A stretch of 35,626 nt of DNA from Thermodesulfobacteriota bacterium (GCA_026415325.1 JAOAHH010000092.1:1-35626), one strand, 5' to 3'; positions 1-8,880 are shown, counted from the stretch's first letter. The notes: generated from the letters alone by a model not told the origin. Translations and numbers: made by a program.

Positions 1-1
1 T

Positions 2-1804
2 GCTATTCTCACTAATACGCCCATTTACAGCGACGACTACGCCATGCATTATGCCCAATGCAGGGCTGTCAAAAAATATATCAGCATGTTTCTCTCGTGC
101 TGGGCATACGATCCGTTTTACCTTGCCGGCATGCCAAACGGAACACTCGGGAACGCAGACAACAAGGCATGGGAGGTTTTTTATTTTCTTTTTTCCGGAG
201 TGCTGGGAGAGGGGTTTGCCTTTAAGGCGTATGTAGTGCTTTTCTTTCTTGCTTATCCTGTGCTGCTGTATGCTGCTGCGAGAAACTTCGGTTTATCACG
301 GAAGATCGGGCTTATTGCGGCGGGGATGGGTCTTCTCTTTTTCCATCTTTCACTGTGCATCAGCATGGTAGCGTGGGGCATGATATCGTATGTATTTGTC
401 TGTTTTTTTTCAATATATGTGCTCTCGCTGTGGTGGCGAATGCTGGAGTCGTTCAGCATCACCCGCTGTATCCTTTTTGCGGTGTGCCTCAGTATCATGG
501 TGATGATGCACATTCTTGCCGTGGTGCATATGGGTATCCCGATGGCGGTCATGTATCTTTATCGGGCGCGACATCTCCCAGTCCGCCACCAAGGGATGCT
601 TATAGGCTCGGTCATCGGTGGGCTTGCAATCAACAGCTTCTGGCTGTGGCCGGTCGTTGATTTTTTTAACGATCAAACCACGCGGCCTGAAAACTATGAA
701 TTTACGCTTCAGATAAAAAATGTTTTCGAGCCCCTAAAAGTATATATCCAGCAGCGCCGCAGCACCGACCATTGTATGCCGGTGCTGAATAACACCTTCT
801 TTGAAACGCTCCTTTTGCTCTTTGGAGTTGCCGGATTGTATCTGTGGCGTAAAGAGAACCGAAAGGCTCTGTGGCATGCATTTACAGCAGGAATTTGTAC
901 TATCTTCCTGATCGCTTATTATGGCTCACACACCACGTTGTTTCCGCCATTGCAGCCTGAGCGCTACACGATTCCGCTCAGCCTTTTGTTGCTTGTGCCT
1001 GCAAGCGTTGCGGTTGCACGTGTTCTTCAGGCATTTGTCCACCGTGCTTCGCTCCCCACAAAGTTTTTTATTGGTGCACTTACTTTTGTTCTTTTGTATC
1101 AGCCGGTTGTCAGGCCGTTCGGTATTTTTTACAAATATAAGCCGTACCGGCTCCACACCGAGATGCCAGAGCCGATAACAAGGTTGCTTGATTTCCTCAA
1201 ATATAATACGGATAGAGAGGGGAGGATTTTAATCGAGGATTCCGAATATACGCGCGCGCGGCCTGATCACCAGTATTTTGGCGGCCATTATCCGGCGATA
1301 TTTCCAGAATATGTTCAGCGCGAATACTTGAGCGGCCCTCGACCTCTGTACCCGGTCAAACACAGCTATGCAAGCTTTACCAACGGCGTGCTGTTTGAAC
1401 GGGATATAACAGCGTACACCGATCAGGAGCTTGAAGAGGCGTTTAACCTTTTCAACGTCAGATGGATTGTTGCATGGAATCAGAAATCAAAAGATGTATT
1501 TAGCCAAAACCCCCGCTCCATTTCAAAACTCTGCGATATTGACAAATTTTCCGTTTATACAGTTAATCGGCAGCCATCCTTTTTCATCAAGGGGAGCGGC
1601 AAGCTCAGGGCAGAGTATAACCGCATTGAATTGACCGATGTCCATCCTGAAGATGGGGAAGTTATTATCTCGTACCACTGGATGAAAAAACTCCGCGCCA
1701 TTCCGGAAACTACTTTAGAGCCTGTCTCTCTCGGTGGGGATCCGATCGGTTTTATCAAAATAAAAAATCCGCCCCGCGCATTTGTAATCGTCAACACGTA
1801 TTAA
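2..1804 (+). CDS. Multi-pass membrane protein, GT-C/YfhO-like, 5' truncated
   Basis: The reading frame is open to the left edge, so the true N-terminus lies outside the window. The residues just before the first internal ATG (44) read TPIYSDDYAMHY, an acidic first-loop motif of the kind seen in GT-C glycosyltransferase-like membrane proteins. About ten hydrophobic segments follow in roughly the first 360 residues. A soluble C-terminal part of about 220 residues comes after them; it includes GGHYPAIFPEY and FNVRWIVAWN, resembling the C-terminal domain of YfhO-like or 6-pyruvoyl-tetrahydropterin-synthase-related membrane proteins. The probable role is transfer of sugar from a lipid carrier during envelope polysaccharide or glycoprotein synthesis, but this is inference from topology. 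It converges on queE with only 12 bases between the stops and no visible terminator. Confidence 0.75.
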   Translation, partial: AILTNTPIYSDDYAMHYAQCRAVKKYISMFLSCWAYDPFYLAGMPNGTLGNADNKAWEVFYFLFSGVLGEGFAFKAYVVLFFLAYPVLLYAAARNFGLSRKIGLIAAGMGLLFFHLSLCISMVAWGMISYVFVCFFSIYVLSLWWRMLESFSITRCILFAVCLSIMVMMHILAVVHMGIPMAVMYLYRARHLPVRHQGMLIGSVIGGLAINSFWLWPVVDFFNDQTTRPENYEFTLQIKNVFEPLKVYIQQRRSTDHCMPVLNNTFFETLLLLFGVAGLYLWRKENRKALWHAFTAGICTIFLIAYYGSHTTLFPPLQPERYTIPLSLLLLVPASVAVARVLQAFVHRASLPTKFFIGALTFVLLYQPVVRPFGIFYKYKPYRLHTEMPEPITRLLDFLKYNTDREGRILIEDSEYTRARPDHQYFGGHYPAIFPEYVQREYLSGPRPLYPVKHSYASFTNGVLFERDITAYTDQELEEAFNLFNVRWIVAWNQKSKDVFSQNPRSISKLCDIDKFSVYTVNRQPSFFIKGSGKLRAEYNRIELTDVHPEDGEVIISYHWMKKLRAIPETTLEPVSLGGDPIGFIKIKNPPRAFVIVNTY

Positions 1805-1816
1805 TCTGTTGCGTGC

Positions 1817-2461
1817 TTATACGCCCCGGGTCCGGTCCGGCCAGATGATTTTATGGAGTTGCAGGTTGAGCCTGACCGGAAGACCGTCATCGAGGATCCA
1901 TGCGGCAAGCAGTGCAGGATCGAGAAGACCCCGAACCGGTGAGAAGAGAATGGATGAGCATGGGGTTGCCGTCCGGATGCGCGGAATGAGTGCTCGTGCA
2001 AATTCATAGTCTTTTCGTGTTGCCAGAACGCATTTTATTTCGTCATGTGCCGAGAGGCAATAAAGATTTTCAAGGCGGTTATGCTCTGATTCACCGCTTG
2101 ACGGGCATTTGATATCCATGATTTTAATGCACCGAGGGTCAATCGCCCGACAGTCAAGAGAACCATTTGTTTCAAGGAGAACCCGAAATCTCTGCTCAAG
2201 GAGCTGGTACACAAGCTCAGGAGTTTCTTTTTGCAGCAGCGGCTCACCGCCGGTTATTTCGACAAGTCTGCAGGGAAACGATGTGACAGCGGTGATGACA
2301 TCCCCAAGCTCCATGCTTATGCCTTCGGTATAGGCATACCGGGTATCACAATAGCGGCAACGGAGATTACAGCCGGTCAGTCGTATAAAGACACAGGGCA
2401 GCCCGGCATATGATGATTCGCCCTGAATGCTATAGAAGATTTCATTTACGGTAAGCGGCAT
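1817..2461 (-). CDS. queE: 7-carboxy-7-deazaguanine synthase QueE (radical SAM)
   Basis: QueE converts 6-carboxy-tetrahydropterin to 7-carboxy-7-deazaguanine, the ring-contraction step of queuosine and other 7-deazapurine pathways. The N-terminus (VNEIFYSIQGESSYAG) is the family's opening signature. The radical-SAM cluster motif is Cx3Cx2C at C31, C35 and C38 (CNLRCRYC). A glycine-rich SAM-binding segment, EITGGEPLL, follows near residue 70. The length of 214 residues is normal for the family. It lies 46 bases downstream of the DUF362 gene on the same strand and may share its transcript. No queC, queD or queF is present in the window, so partner genes must be elsewhere. The Shine-Dalgarno is weak (CGGAT shortly before the ATG). 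Confidence 0.93.
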   Translation of the reverse strand: MPLTVNEIFYSIQGESSYAGLPCVFIRLTGCNLRCRYCDTRYAYTEGISMELGDVITAVTSFPCRLVEITGGEPLLQKETPELVYQLLEQRFRVLLETNGSLDCRAIDPRCIKIMDIKCPSSGESEHNRLENLYCLSAHDEIKCVLATRKDYEFARALIPRIRTATPCSSILFSPVRGLLDPALLAAWILDDGLPVRLNLQLHKIIWPDRTRGV

Positions 2462-2507
2462 ATCCGGCCGTCTTGTGCGGTGTTCAAACTATGCAAAGCG
2501 GCTGCAC

Positions 2508-3602
2508 TTAGCGAGGATAGCTCGCAAAGAGTCTACCCCACGGCGATTGTGCTTCCCATTGCTTAACAATCGGGATTCCTTTAAAGCGGTACCAAATTTT
2601 ATCGTGGTAGAATTCAGAGGCAAAAATAAAGATATTTACCAGGGGGGTATGGAAAAAGAGGTGCTGGAGATGTTTCAGCGGAGTGTCATGCCATAGAATC
2701 CTTCCCGTTCCGGTTGCCAGATTTACGCCCACTTCAAAGTGCCAGTTTTCGTTAACAACGTCAGTATCGCCGACAAGCTCAATTTCAGCTGGATCGCCCA
2801 CGCCAAGCCCCCGCTCATGCGCAAGCGCAATGCAGGGCAGCTCCCGCCAGTTAAATCCCATGAGCTTTGCCGCAACACTGTCAATTGCCACCTGATCGGC
2901 AGAGGCAAGAATGACGTTTTTATCATGAGGGCGCACTGTCCGGGGACCGGGACCCGAGCCCGCGGTGGTTCCGTCCATCGTTGCAAACATTCCGGTATGT
3001 ATTTCTTTGCCGATTGCCAGAAGATCGACAAGCGTCTCGTGAATCCAGGTGTGGGTATAGTGCCGATGTTTGTTTAACAGCCCGCCGAATGCGTTTTTCA
3101 TTGCACCGGTATAGGTTGTATAAGAATGTGTTTTGACGGTCGGCATATGGACGATATTCTTACCCACAAAATAATCGGGGATTTTAATGCCGTCCGGGAA
3201 TACCTTGTGGAGGGCAAGCGGTGAAAACCCCGGTTTGTAGTCGATCCAGCGCATATGTTCGTCCTTGAAATTGAAGAGCACGGGGATGTTAAAGCGCTGA
3301 TAAATCGGTTTAAACTTTAAATCCTCCTCGCCTTTTTCTGGTATGGTGACAACCGTATGGTTGTGAACCGCCACAAGGTCTCGGTGTCCTGCGTCATGCA
3401 GCGCATGTATCGTCCCCTCAAGTTGCCAAGGGGTAGTATTGACAGCAGGAAAGACATTGTGCCAGGTAATATTGTCTTTCAGGATGGTTGTTCGCGAACT
3501 GCTCAATGCTTTTTCAAGCCCTGCAAGACGGCACAAATTACGATAATCATCGATGACGGTTTCCGGTTTTGTTCTGAGAATAGCAACTAGAGCCCTTGCC
3601 AT
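2508..3602 (-). CDS. DUF362 domain-containing protein
   Basis: The 364-residue protein resembles the DUF362 (COG2006) family, whose biochemical role is not established. Family-like features are the early KDNITWHNVFPAVNTTPWQLEG region, the internal VHMPTVKTHSYTTYTGAMKNAFG segment and the later VILASADQVAIDSVAAKLMG segment. Many DUF362 proteins carry ferredoxin-type 4Fe-4S clusters. I see only a few scattered cysteines and no CxxCxxC cluster motif here, so this is a cluster-less member. There is no signal peptide, so it is probably cytoplasmic. The ATG lies about 11 bases after a GGGGAG. The HU gene upstream is separated from it by a strong terminator, so this gene probably has a separate promoter that I cannot place. 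Confidence 0.8.
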   Translation of the reverse strand: MARALVAILRTKPETVIDDYRNLCRLAGLEKALSSSRTTILKDNITWHNVFPAVNTTPWQLEGTIHALHDAGHRDLVAVHNHTVVTIPEKGEEDLKFKPIYQRFNIPVLFNFKDEHMRWIDYKPGFSPLALHKVFPDGIKIPDYFVGKNIVHMPTVKTHSYTTYTGAMKNAFGGLLNKHRHYTHTWIHETLVDLLAIGKEIHTGMFATMDGTTAGSGPGPRTVRPHDKNVILASADQVAIDSVAAKLMGFNWRELPCIALAHERGLGVGDPAEIELVGDTDVVNENWHFEVGVNLATGTGRILWHDTPLKHLQHLFFHTPLVNIFIFASEFYHDKIWYRFKGIPIVKQWEAQSPWGRLFASYPR

Positions 3603-3694
3603 ACGCCATTTTTCTCCCCGACAGCGGTCTGCATCACCTTATTTCAAGCATGCGTCCGCTGCGTGTATAACAGTGCGTCAGACTGACCTACACA

Positions 3695-3735
3695 AAAGAA
3701 AAAAACCCCGGTTGCTTGTGCGTCCCGGGGTTTTA
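3695..3735 (-). terminator. Intrinsic terminator of the HU gene
   Basis: Read on the minus strand, AAAACCCCGG pairs with CCGGGGTTTT around a loop of about 12 bases. The descending arm runs into a T-rich tract (TTTTTTTCTTTT). It begins about 20 bases after the HU stop codon and insulates the DUF362-queE pair from HU transcription. Confidence 0.9.
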
Positions 3736-3753
3736 TGCTGGGTTCATTTTGCG

Positions 3754-4056
3754 TTACTTGGCAGGCAAAATCGCATCCTTGCACGCCTTGGCAACCCTGA
3801 ATTTTACAACCGTCTTGGCTTTAATCTTAATCGGCTCTCCAGTCGCAGGGTTTCTTCCCATGCGTGCTTTGCGCTGTGCTTTCACCAACTTGCCAAAGCC
3901 TGGGAGCACGAAAACCCCCTTCTTTTTGGCTTCCTTGTACGCTACGTCTGCAAGCGCATCAAGAAACGCCGCTGCTTCTTTTTTGGTAACCTGAACCGAT
4001 TCAGCGAGTTCGGCCACCAACTGCGATTTTGTCATTGGTTTTGATTCTTTTGCCAT
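3754..4056 (-). CDS. HU/IHF family DNA-binding protein
   Basis: This is a small basic nucleoid protein of 100 residues. The N-terminal helices start MTKSQLVAELAES and continue VTKKEAAAFLDALADVA. The beta arm carries the family signature GFGKLVKAQRKARMGRNPATGE, including the R-x-G-x-N-P-x-T core whose proline intercalates into DNA. The C-terminal strand is IKAKTVVKFRVAKACKDA. I chose the ATG at 4056 over an upstream in-frame ATG because GGGGAGG lies 6 bases before it and because family members start with MxKxxL. HU, IHF and single-type HU proteins cannot be told apart from this alone. A possible but weak promoter (TTGCAC, 17 bases, TAGTAT) lies near 4095-4125 on the minus strand. Confidence 0.95.
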   Translation of the reverse strand: MAKESKPMTKSQLVAELAESVQVTKKEAAAFLDALADVAYKEAKKKGVFVLPGFGKLVKAQRKARMGRNPATGEPIKIKAKTVVKFRVAKACKDAILPAK

Positions 4057-4179
4057 AACAACCTCCCCGTTGCTGTTAGTGGTAAACATAGAAAATATAT
4101 GTGTAATGCTATACTAATAAAACCCACACACGGGTGCAAGAGAAAAATGAGGGCAAAAAATAGTTTTTGTTTTTCTTTA

Positions 4180-4207
4180 TTGACACGTTATGCCCATCAA
4201 TTATGAT
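4180..4207 (+). promoter_or_regulatory. Sigma70-type promoter for pfkA-hydG-hydE
   Basis: A perfect -35 TTGACA (4180-4185) is followed after 16 bases by TATGAT (4202-4207), one mismatch from the -10 consensus. Transcription would begin near 4214, giving a leader of about 30 bases before the pfkA start. It is divergent from the HU gene. Confidence 0.8.
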
Positions 4208-4243
4208 GTTATATGTATATTCGAGCAGAGAGGAGGAGAGCGT

Positions 4244-5344
4244 ATGGCAAGTACGTCGGTACACAAAATCGGAATCCTTACGGGTGGCGGTGATTGCCCG
4301 GGACTGAATGCGGTTATCAGGGCTGCGGTAAAGGCGGCGATTTTGCAATACGGCTGGAAAGTTGTAGGGATCGAAGACGGATTTGAAGGGCTGCTGCTTC
4401 CGGGGAAGGTGCGGCCGCTTCTTTTTGATCATGTTAAAGATATTCTCGACCGTGGCGGGACAATTCTGGGGTCATCGAACCGAGCAAACCCATTTGAATA
4501 CAAGTTCAAGGTTGATGGGAAAATCGTGTCAGAAGACCGATCGCCAATTTTGCTCGACAATTTAAAACACAACGAAATCGATGCGCTGATCGTAATCGGC
4601 GGGGATGGCACTCTTTCCATCGCCTATAAGCTGTACACCCTGGGGGTGAACGTTGTTGGCGTGCCGAAGACCATTGATAATGATCTGGCATCAACCGACA
4701 TCACCTTCGGTTTTGATACTGCGGTGAATACCGCGACATGGGCGATCGATAAGATTCGCACAACCGGAGAAAGTCATCATCGCGTCATGGTCGTCGAGGT
4801 GATGGGCAGATATGCCGGTTGGATCGCGCTGCAGGCAGGCATTGCAAGCGGTGCCGATATTATCCTCATTCCGGAAATACCGTTTCGTTTTGAGCGGATC
4901 TGTCATGTCATCAGAGAACGGGTGAGTACCGGCAGACATCACAGCATTATTGTGGTTGCGGAAGGGGCAAAACCGGAAGGCGGCGATATGGTCGTCAAGA
5001 AGATCGTTGATGACAGTGCCGATCCCATTCGCCTTGGCGGCATTGGGGAGGTGCTGGCGAATAAAATCCAGAGTGAGCTGGGTATTGAGTCGCGCAGCAC
5101 GGTGCTCGGACATGTGCAGCGCGGGGGATCGCCCAGCGCTTTTGACCGGATATTGTCAACACGCCTTGGGGTCGGCGCGGTGCGGTTGATCGGCGAAGGG
5201 AAATTTGGGAGGATGGTCTGCCTGAGAACGCCGCGGATCGATTCGGTACCTCTTGAGGATGCGGTCAAACAACTGAAAAAAGTCTCCCCTGATATTGATA
5301 TGGTTCAGGCTGCTCGGGCAATCGGCGTATGCTTTGGCGATTAG
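4244..5344 (+). CDS. pfkA: 6-phosphofructokinase, mixed-substrate type
   Basis: The protein phosphorylates fructose 6-phosphate to fructose 1,6-bisphosphate, the committed step of glycolysis. Of two in-frame ATGs, 4244 follows AGGAGGAG directly and gives 366 residues with the expected N-terminus KIGILTGGGDCPGLNAV. The phosphoryl-donor loop is GGDGT (residues 119-123) and the catalytic segment is PKTIDNDL (141-148), followed by MGRYAGWIA and VQRGGSPSAFDR. The Lys in PKTIDND is typical of pyrophosphate-dependent and mixed-clade enzymes, whereas a Gly rather than Asp in GGDG is typical of ATP users. The sequence therefore fits the mixed clade that contains both ATP and PPi enzymes, with ATP the likelier donor. 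It is the first gene behind a strong promoter, and hydG follows after 67 bases. Confidence 0.95.
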   Translation: MASTSVHKIGILTGGGDCPGLNAVIRAAVKAAILQYGWKVVGIEDGFEGLLLPGKVRPLLFDHVKDILDRGGTILGSSNRANPFEYKFKVDGKIVSEDRSPILLDNLKHNEIDALIVIGGDGTLSIAYKLYTLGVNVVGVPKTIDNDLASTDITFGFDTAVNTATWAIDKIRTTGESHHRVMVVEVMGRYAGWIALQAGIASGADIILIPEIPFRFERICHVIRERVSTGRHHSIIVVAEGAKPEGGDMVVKKIVDDSADPIRLGGIGEVLANKIQSELGIESRSTVLGHVQRGGSPSAFDRILSTRLGVGAVRLIGEGKFGRMVCLRTPRIDSVPLEDAVKQLKKVSPDIDMVQAARAIGVCFGD

Positions 5345-5411
5345 CTCTGTTGAAAGTGCTGCCTTGGGGGATAACCGCGCCGACAGTGACCCCCGATGCA
5401 GGAGGAGGAAC

Positions 5412-6794
5412 ATGCTGTTTATCGATCACGGGCGAATTTGCGAGCGTATAGCCCGGCATCATGCAGCACCTTCCCCACAGCAGGTACGGGATATTTTAGC
5501 AAAAGCTCGTGAGCTGCGCGGGATCGATGCAGACGAAGTGCTTGTTCTCTGCCGGGTTGTTGATAACGATCTCCTCGAGGAACTTTTTTCCACGGCCCGC
5601 TTTGTAAAACAGCAGATTTATGGCAACCGACTGGTGCTTTTTGCACCGCTCTATGTTTCCAACCTCTGTGCTAATGAATGTTTGTATTGCGCGTTTCGGA
5701 AATCAAATACGCTGGTGCGTCGAAAGGCCCTCTCGCAGGAAGAGATTGCCCGCGAAACCGAGGTGCTTTTGCACCAGGGACATAAACGCATTCTTCTTGT
5801 AGCCGGAGAAGCGTACCCGGCAGAGGGCATTTCCTATATTTTCCGTTCCATAGAAACTATTTATAAGGTGACGATTCCCCGTGCGCGTATTCGCAGGATC
5901 AACGTCAACATAGCGCCACTGAGCGTTGAAGAGTTTCGGGAACTGCACGCCTGCAAGATCGGAACCTATCAACTGTTTCAGGAAACATATCATGAGCCGA
6001 CCTATAGAAAACTCCACCCGCGCGGCCCTAAGGCCGATTATGAGTATCGGCTTACCGCAATGGACCGTGCATTTACAGCGGGTTTTGACGATGTGGGGAT
6101 CGGCATCCTGTTCGGGCTCTACGATTGGCGCTATGAGGTGCTGGCGCTGCTCAGCCACATCGAGCACCTCGAAAAGACATTCGGCATCGGGCCCCACACG
6201 ATTTCAGTGCCGCGCCTTGAACCGGCAGAGGGGGCTCCCTTGAGCATGTGCCCTCCGTTTCCGGTGTCGGATGATGCATTTAAAAAAATTATCGCCATAC
6301 TAAGACTTGCGGTGCCGTACACCGGTATTATCCTCAGCACCAGGGAAACCCCTTCGATGCGACGTGAATCGTTGAGCCTTGGGGTTTCTCAAATATCTGC
6401 CGGTTCCCGCACCAACCCGGGCGGCTACAGCAGCACGTCAAGTAGTGAACAGTTTTCTCTGGGTGACACGCGGCCACTGCTGGAGGTTATTAAGGACATT
6501 GTTGCCCAAGGGTACATCCCTTCATTTTGCACGGCGTGCTACCGGCTCGGCAGGGTTGGAAAGGATTTCATGGAGCTTGCAAAACCGGGTCTTATCAAGA
6601 AACATTGTCTGCCCAATGCGATATTTACCTTCGCCGAATACCTCGAGGATTTTGCCGACAACGACCTCAAAAACCGCGGCAACACACTGATCGATACCAT
6701 GATTACCATGGATATTGATACTGACCCGCTTCGTTCCAAGGTTCGCGAAAACCTCCAAAAAATAGCGGCCGGAGAACGTGATCTCTATTTTTAA
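5412..6794 (+). CDS. hydG: [FeFe]-hydrogenase H-cluster maturase HydG (tyrosine lyase)
   Basis: HydG cleaves tyrosine with SAM and builds the Fe(CO)2(CN) unit used for the H-cluster of [FeFe]-hydrogenase. The ATG at 5412 follows GGAGGAGGA and gives 461 residues, normal for HydG; upstream in-frame residues lack family character. The radical-SAM motif is Cx3Cx2C at C86, C90 and C93 (CANECLYC). The decisive feature is the C-terminal Cx2Cx22C motif at C373, C376 and C399, which holds HydG's second cluster and separates it from the thiamine enzyme ThiH. The TIM-barrel body has the expected EGISYIFR, QETYHEPTY and PRLEPAEGAP segments. hydE follows after 32 bases. hydF and hydrogenase structural genes are not in the window. 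Confidence 0.96.
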   Translation: MLFIDHGRICERIARHHAAPSPQQVRDILAKARELRGIDADEVLVLCRVVDNDLLEELFSTARFVKQQIYGNRLVLFAPLYVSNLCANECLYCAFRKSNTLVRRKALSQEEIARETEVLLHQGHKRILLVAGEAYPAEGISYIFRSIETIYKVTIPRARIRRINVNIAPLSVEEFRELHACKIGTYQLFQETYHEPTYRKLHPRGPKADYEYRLTAMDRAFTAGFDDVGIGILFGLYDWRYEVLALLSHIEHLEKTFGIGPHTISVPRLEPAEGAPLSMCPPFPVSDDAFKKIIAILRLAVPYTGIILSTRETPSMRRESLSLGVSQISAGSRTNPGGYSSTSSSEQFSLGDTRPLLEVIKDIVAQGYIPSFCTACYRLGRVGKDFMELAKPGLIKKHCLPNAIFTFAEYLEDFADNDLKNRGNTLIDTMITMDIDTDPLRSKVRENLQKIAAGERDLYF

Positions 6795-6826
6795 GAACAG
6801 CACTCAAACGTATTGGATGGTGCCGG

Positions 6827-7930
6827 ATGAAAGGGCACGGTACTCTCGAAGCTGTACCCGATGAACTCTCCGCTGCGGACATTTTAAGGTTCTTGCAAAC
6901 AGACGATCCAGCGGTGATTGCACATCTTTACAGAACCGCAGACAGAATCCGTGCCGAATACGTCGGTGATGAGATCCATATCCGCGCCCTGCTCAACATA
7001 TCAAACTACTGCATCCGCAACTGCTGCTACTGCGGCTTGCGTCGGGACAACCGCGAGCTTGTGCGATACCGGATGACTGCAGATGAGATTGTCGCTGCTG
7101 CGCGCCGCGCGGCAGCACAAGGGTATCGAACGATTGTGTTGCAGTCAGGGGAGGACCCTTTTTTTACTGAAGAAATCGTTTGTGACATTATTGCGCAGAT
7201 ACGTTCCTCATGCGATATCGTGATTACGCTTTCACTCGGTGAACGAAACTACCAGACCCTTATGCGATGGTTTCAAGAAGGTGCTCGTCGGTATCTGCTC
7301 AAATACGAAACCTCTGATCCCACTTTGTATCAGGCCATACATCCTGATATGCAATTTCAGGACAGAATCCGGATGCTCGAAAACCTAAAAGAAATTGGCT
7401 ATCAAACCGGCACAGGGATTATCGTGGGGCTGCCGGGTCAGACGTATGCCTCTGTTGCCGATGATATTCTTTTGTTTCATAAATTTGACGCAGACATGAT
7501 CGCATGCGGACCGTTTATCTACAATCCAAAAACGCCACTATGCCAGACCACACCCGACCGGCAGCGCTACATCCAGCCTGATGCGGTATCAGTTTATAAA
7601 GTGATAGCCCTTGCCCGCATTATGACTCGGGATACGCTTATTCCAGCAACGACTGCGTTGCGAATGATAACCCCCCGTGACGGCGTCCGTATGGCATTCC
7701 AGGCAGGAGCAAATGTTATTATGCACAACGTAACACCACAGCCGTATGCAGCGTTGTATGAAATTTATCCCCAGCAGGCTGGTGTTGATCAATTTCCAAC
7801 GAGAGAGGCGTTTGTGTCTTTTCTTGAATCAGCAACCGGCAGAACAGTATCCCACGGCTATGGCGATCGACGCGCAGTTGTGGAAGGAAAGAGAAGGCAC
7901 CCAGAGCGGCAACACGTTGCCCGTCCGTGA
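6827..7930 (+). CDS. hydE: [FeFe]-hydrogenase H-cluster maturase HydE (radical SAM)
   Basis: HydE acts on the HydG product during assembly of the diiron subcluster of [FeFe]-hydrogenase. The radical-SAM motif is C62, C66 and C69 (CIRNCCYC), followed by GLRRDN and the HydE/BioB-type YRMTADEIV. LQSGEDPFF, KYETSDPTLY, GIIVGLPGQT and ACGPFIYNPKTPL are recognisable HydE landmarks. The length of 367 residues is typical. The ATG is preceded by a modest GGATGG. It is probably cotranscribed with pfkA and hydG. The stop is convergent with the alpha/beta hydrolase 33 bases away, where a short CGTGC-AGA-GCACG hairpin lacks a T tract and is not a clear terminator. Confidence 0.95.
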   Translation: MKGHGTLEAVPDELSAADILRFLQTDDPAVIAHLYRTADRIRAEYVGDEIHIRALLNISNYCIRNCCYCGLRRDNRELVRYRMTADEIVAAARRAAAQGYRTIVLQSGEDPFFTEEIVCDIIAQIRSSCDIVITLSLGERNYQTLMRWFQEGARRYLLKYETSDPTLYQAIHPDMQFQDRIRMLENLKEIGYQTGTGIIVGLPGQTYASVADDILLFHKFDADMIACGPFIYNPKTPLCQTTPDRQRYIQPDAVSVYKVIALARIMTRDTLIPATTALRMITPRDGVRMAFQAGANVIMHNVTPQPYAALYEIYPQQAGVDQFPTREAFVSFLESATGRTVSHGYGDRRAVVEGKRRHPERQHVARP

Positions 7931-7963
7931 TGATGTTGTCCGCGTGCAGAGCACGACGTTATC

Positions 7964-8848
7964 TTACGATTCGGCACTCAGGTACCGTGAAAACCATGCA
8001 ATCGCTTTTCCCGATGATTCTTTGAAATGAGCGCCCTCATACACGTCATAATGGCGCGCACCTGCAATGATCACGAGTTCTTTTGGTGGGTGGGCTTTGG
8101 CAAAAAGTGCCTTTGATTCTTCAACCGGGCAGACGATGTCCTGATCGGCACCGATGATCATAATCGGTGCGTTCACCGCCGCAAGGTAGTTTTCAGGCTT
8201 GTGTTCCATGCTTTCCTTGATCGTGAGCAACGGCAATCGGGTTTTCAGTTTCGGAAAGCGATCTACCATGCTGTGGTAAAATGCTTTTGAATCAGGATCG
8301 GTCAGGATTTGGTCTACTGGAAGGTGCATAGGTTTGTTCTTCGTCACCGCACGCTGCCATGCTTTCTGCAGCGTGGCACATAGTTTTTCACGCTCCCCTT
8401 CGTTCATTCCGTTAGTCACCATACGTTCCCCGCTGCCGAATGTAATCTGCACCACAAGGCATTTAACACGACGATCATGCGCTGCAGTGCATATTGCATT
8501 AGCACCGCCAAATGAGGTTCCCCACAGACCGATACGTTGGGTATCGATCTGCGGCAGTGTTTCCAAAAACGTTATGGCATTGCGAATGTCTACAATCTGT
8601 TCGGCAGGAACCAGCCGTCCGCGTTCGCCCTCGCTATCGCCAAACCCGCGATAATCGAACGTCAGCGCTGCAAAACCGGCATGGGCGAATGCCTCGGCAT
8701 ATGCGGGCAGCAGCATTTCTCGAATGCCGGCAAAGCCATGGCACAAAACGATTGCAGGAAGCGGTGCAGCGTCAGCGGCTTTGTCAGGTAGAAAAAGATC
8801 GCCAACAATTTTCTGCCCTTCGGAGTAAAACGTGACCGGCGTGTGCAT
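7964..8848 (-). CDS. Alpha/beta hydrolase
   Basis: This is a 294-residue serine hydrolase of the alpha/beta fold. The oxyanion region is LCHGFAG (residues 35-41). FDYRGFGDSEG follows near 64-74, and the nucleophile elbow is GTSFGG with Ser112. The acid is likely D235 or D237 (GADQDIVCP) and the base His266 (GARHYDVY). A helical cap region with EGEREKLCATLQ lies between them. It resembles the dienelactone-hydrolase/peptidase S15-like groups, but the substrate cannot be told. There is no signal peptide, so it should be cytoplasmic. The start has AAAGGAT upstream and an evident promoter at 8881-8908. It appears monocistronic, divergent from the binding-protein gene. Confidence 0.9.
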   Translation of the reverse strand: MHTPVTFYSEGQKIVGDLFLPDKAADAAPLPAIVLCHGFAGIREMLLPAYAEAFAHAGFAALTFDYRGFGDSEGERGRLVPAEQIVDIRNAITFLETLPQIDTQRIGLWGTSFGGANAICTAAHDRRVKCLVVQITFGSGERMVTNGMNEGEREKLCATLQKAWQRAVTKNKPMHLPVDQILTDPDSKAFYHSMVDRFPKLKTRLPLLTIKESMEHKPENYLAAVNAPIMIIGADQDIVCPVEESKALFAKAHPPKELVIIAGARHYDVYEGAHFKESSGKAIAWFSRYLSAES

Positions 8849-8880
8849 GAATGTTATCCTTTGCTATGTCGTGTGACCCT

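Noticed and set aside
5367-5395. GGGGG/CCCCC hairpin between pfkA and hydG
   Set aside because: The loop is long and no T tract follows, so it is not a terminator.
5412-6794. Reading this gene as thiH (thiamine biosynthesis)
   Set aside because: The C-terminal Cx2Cx22C motif and the adjacent hydE identify HydG.
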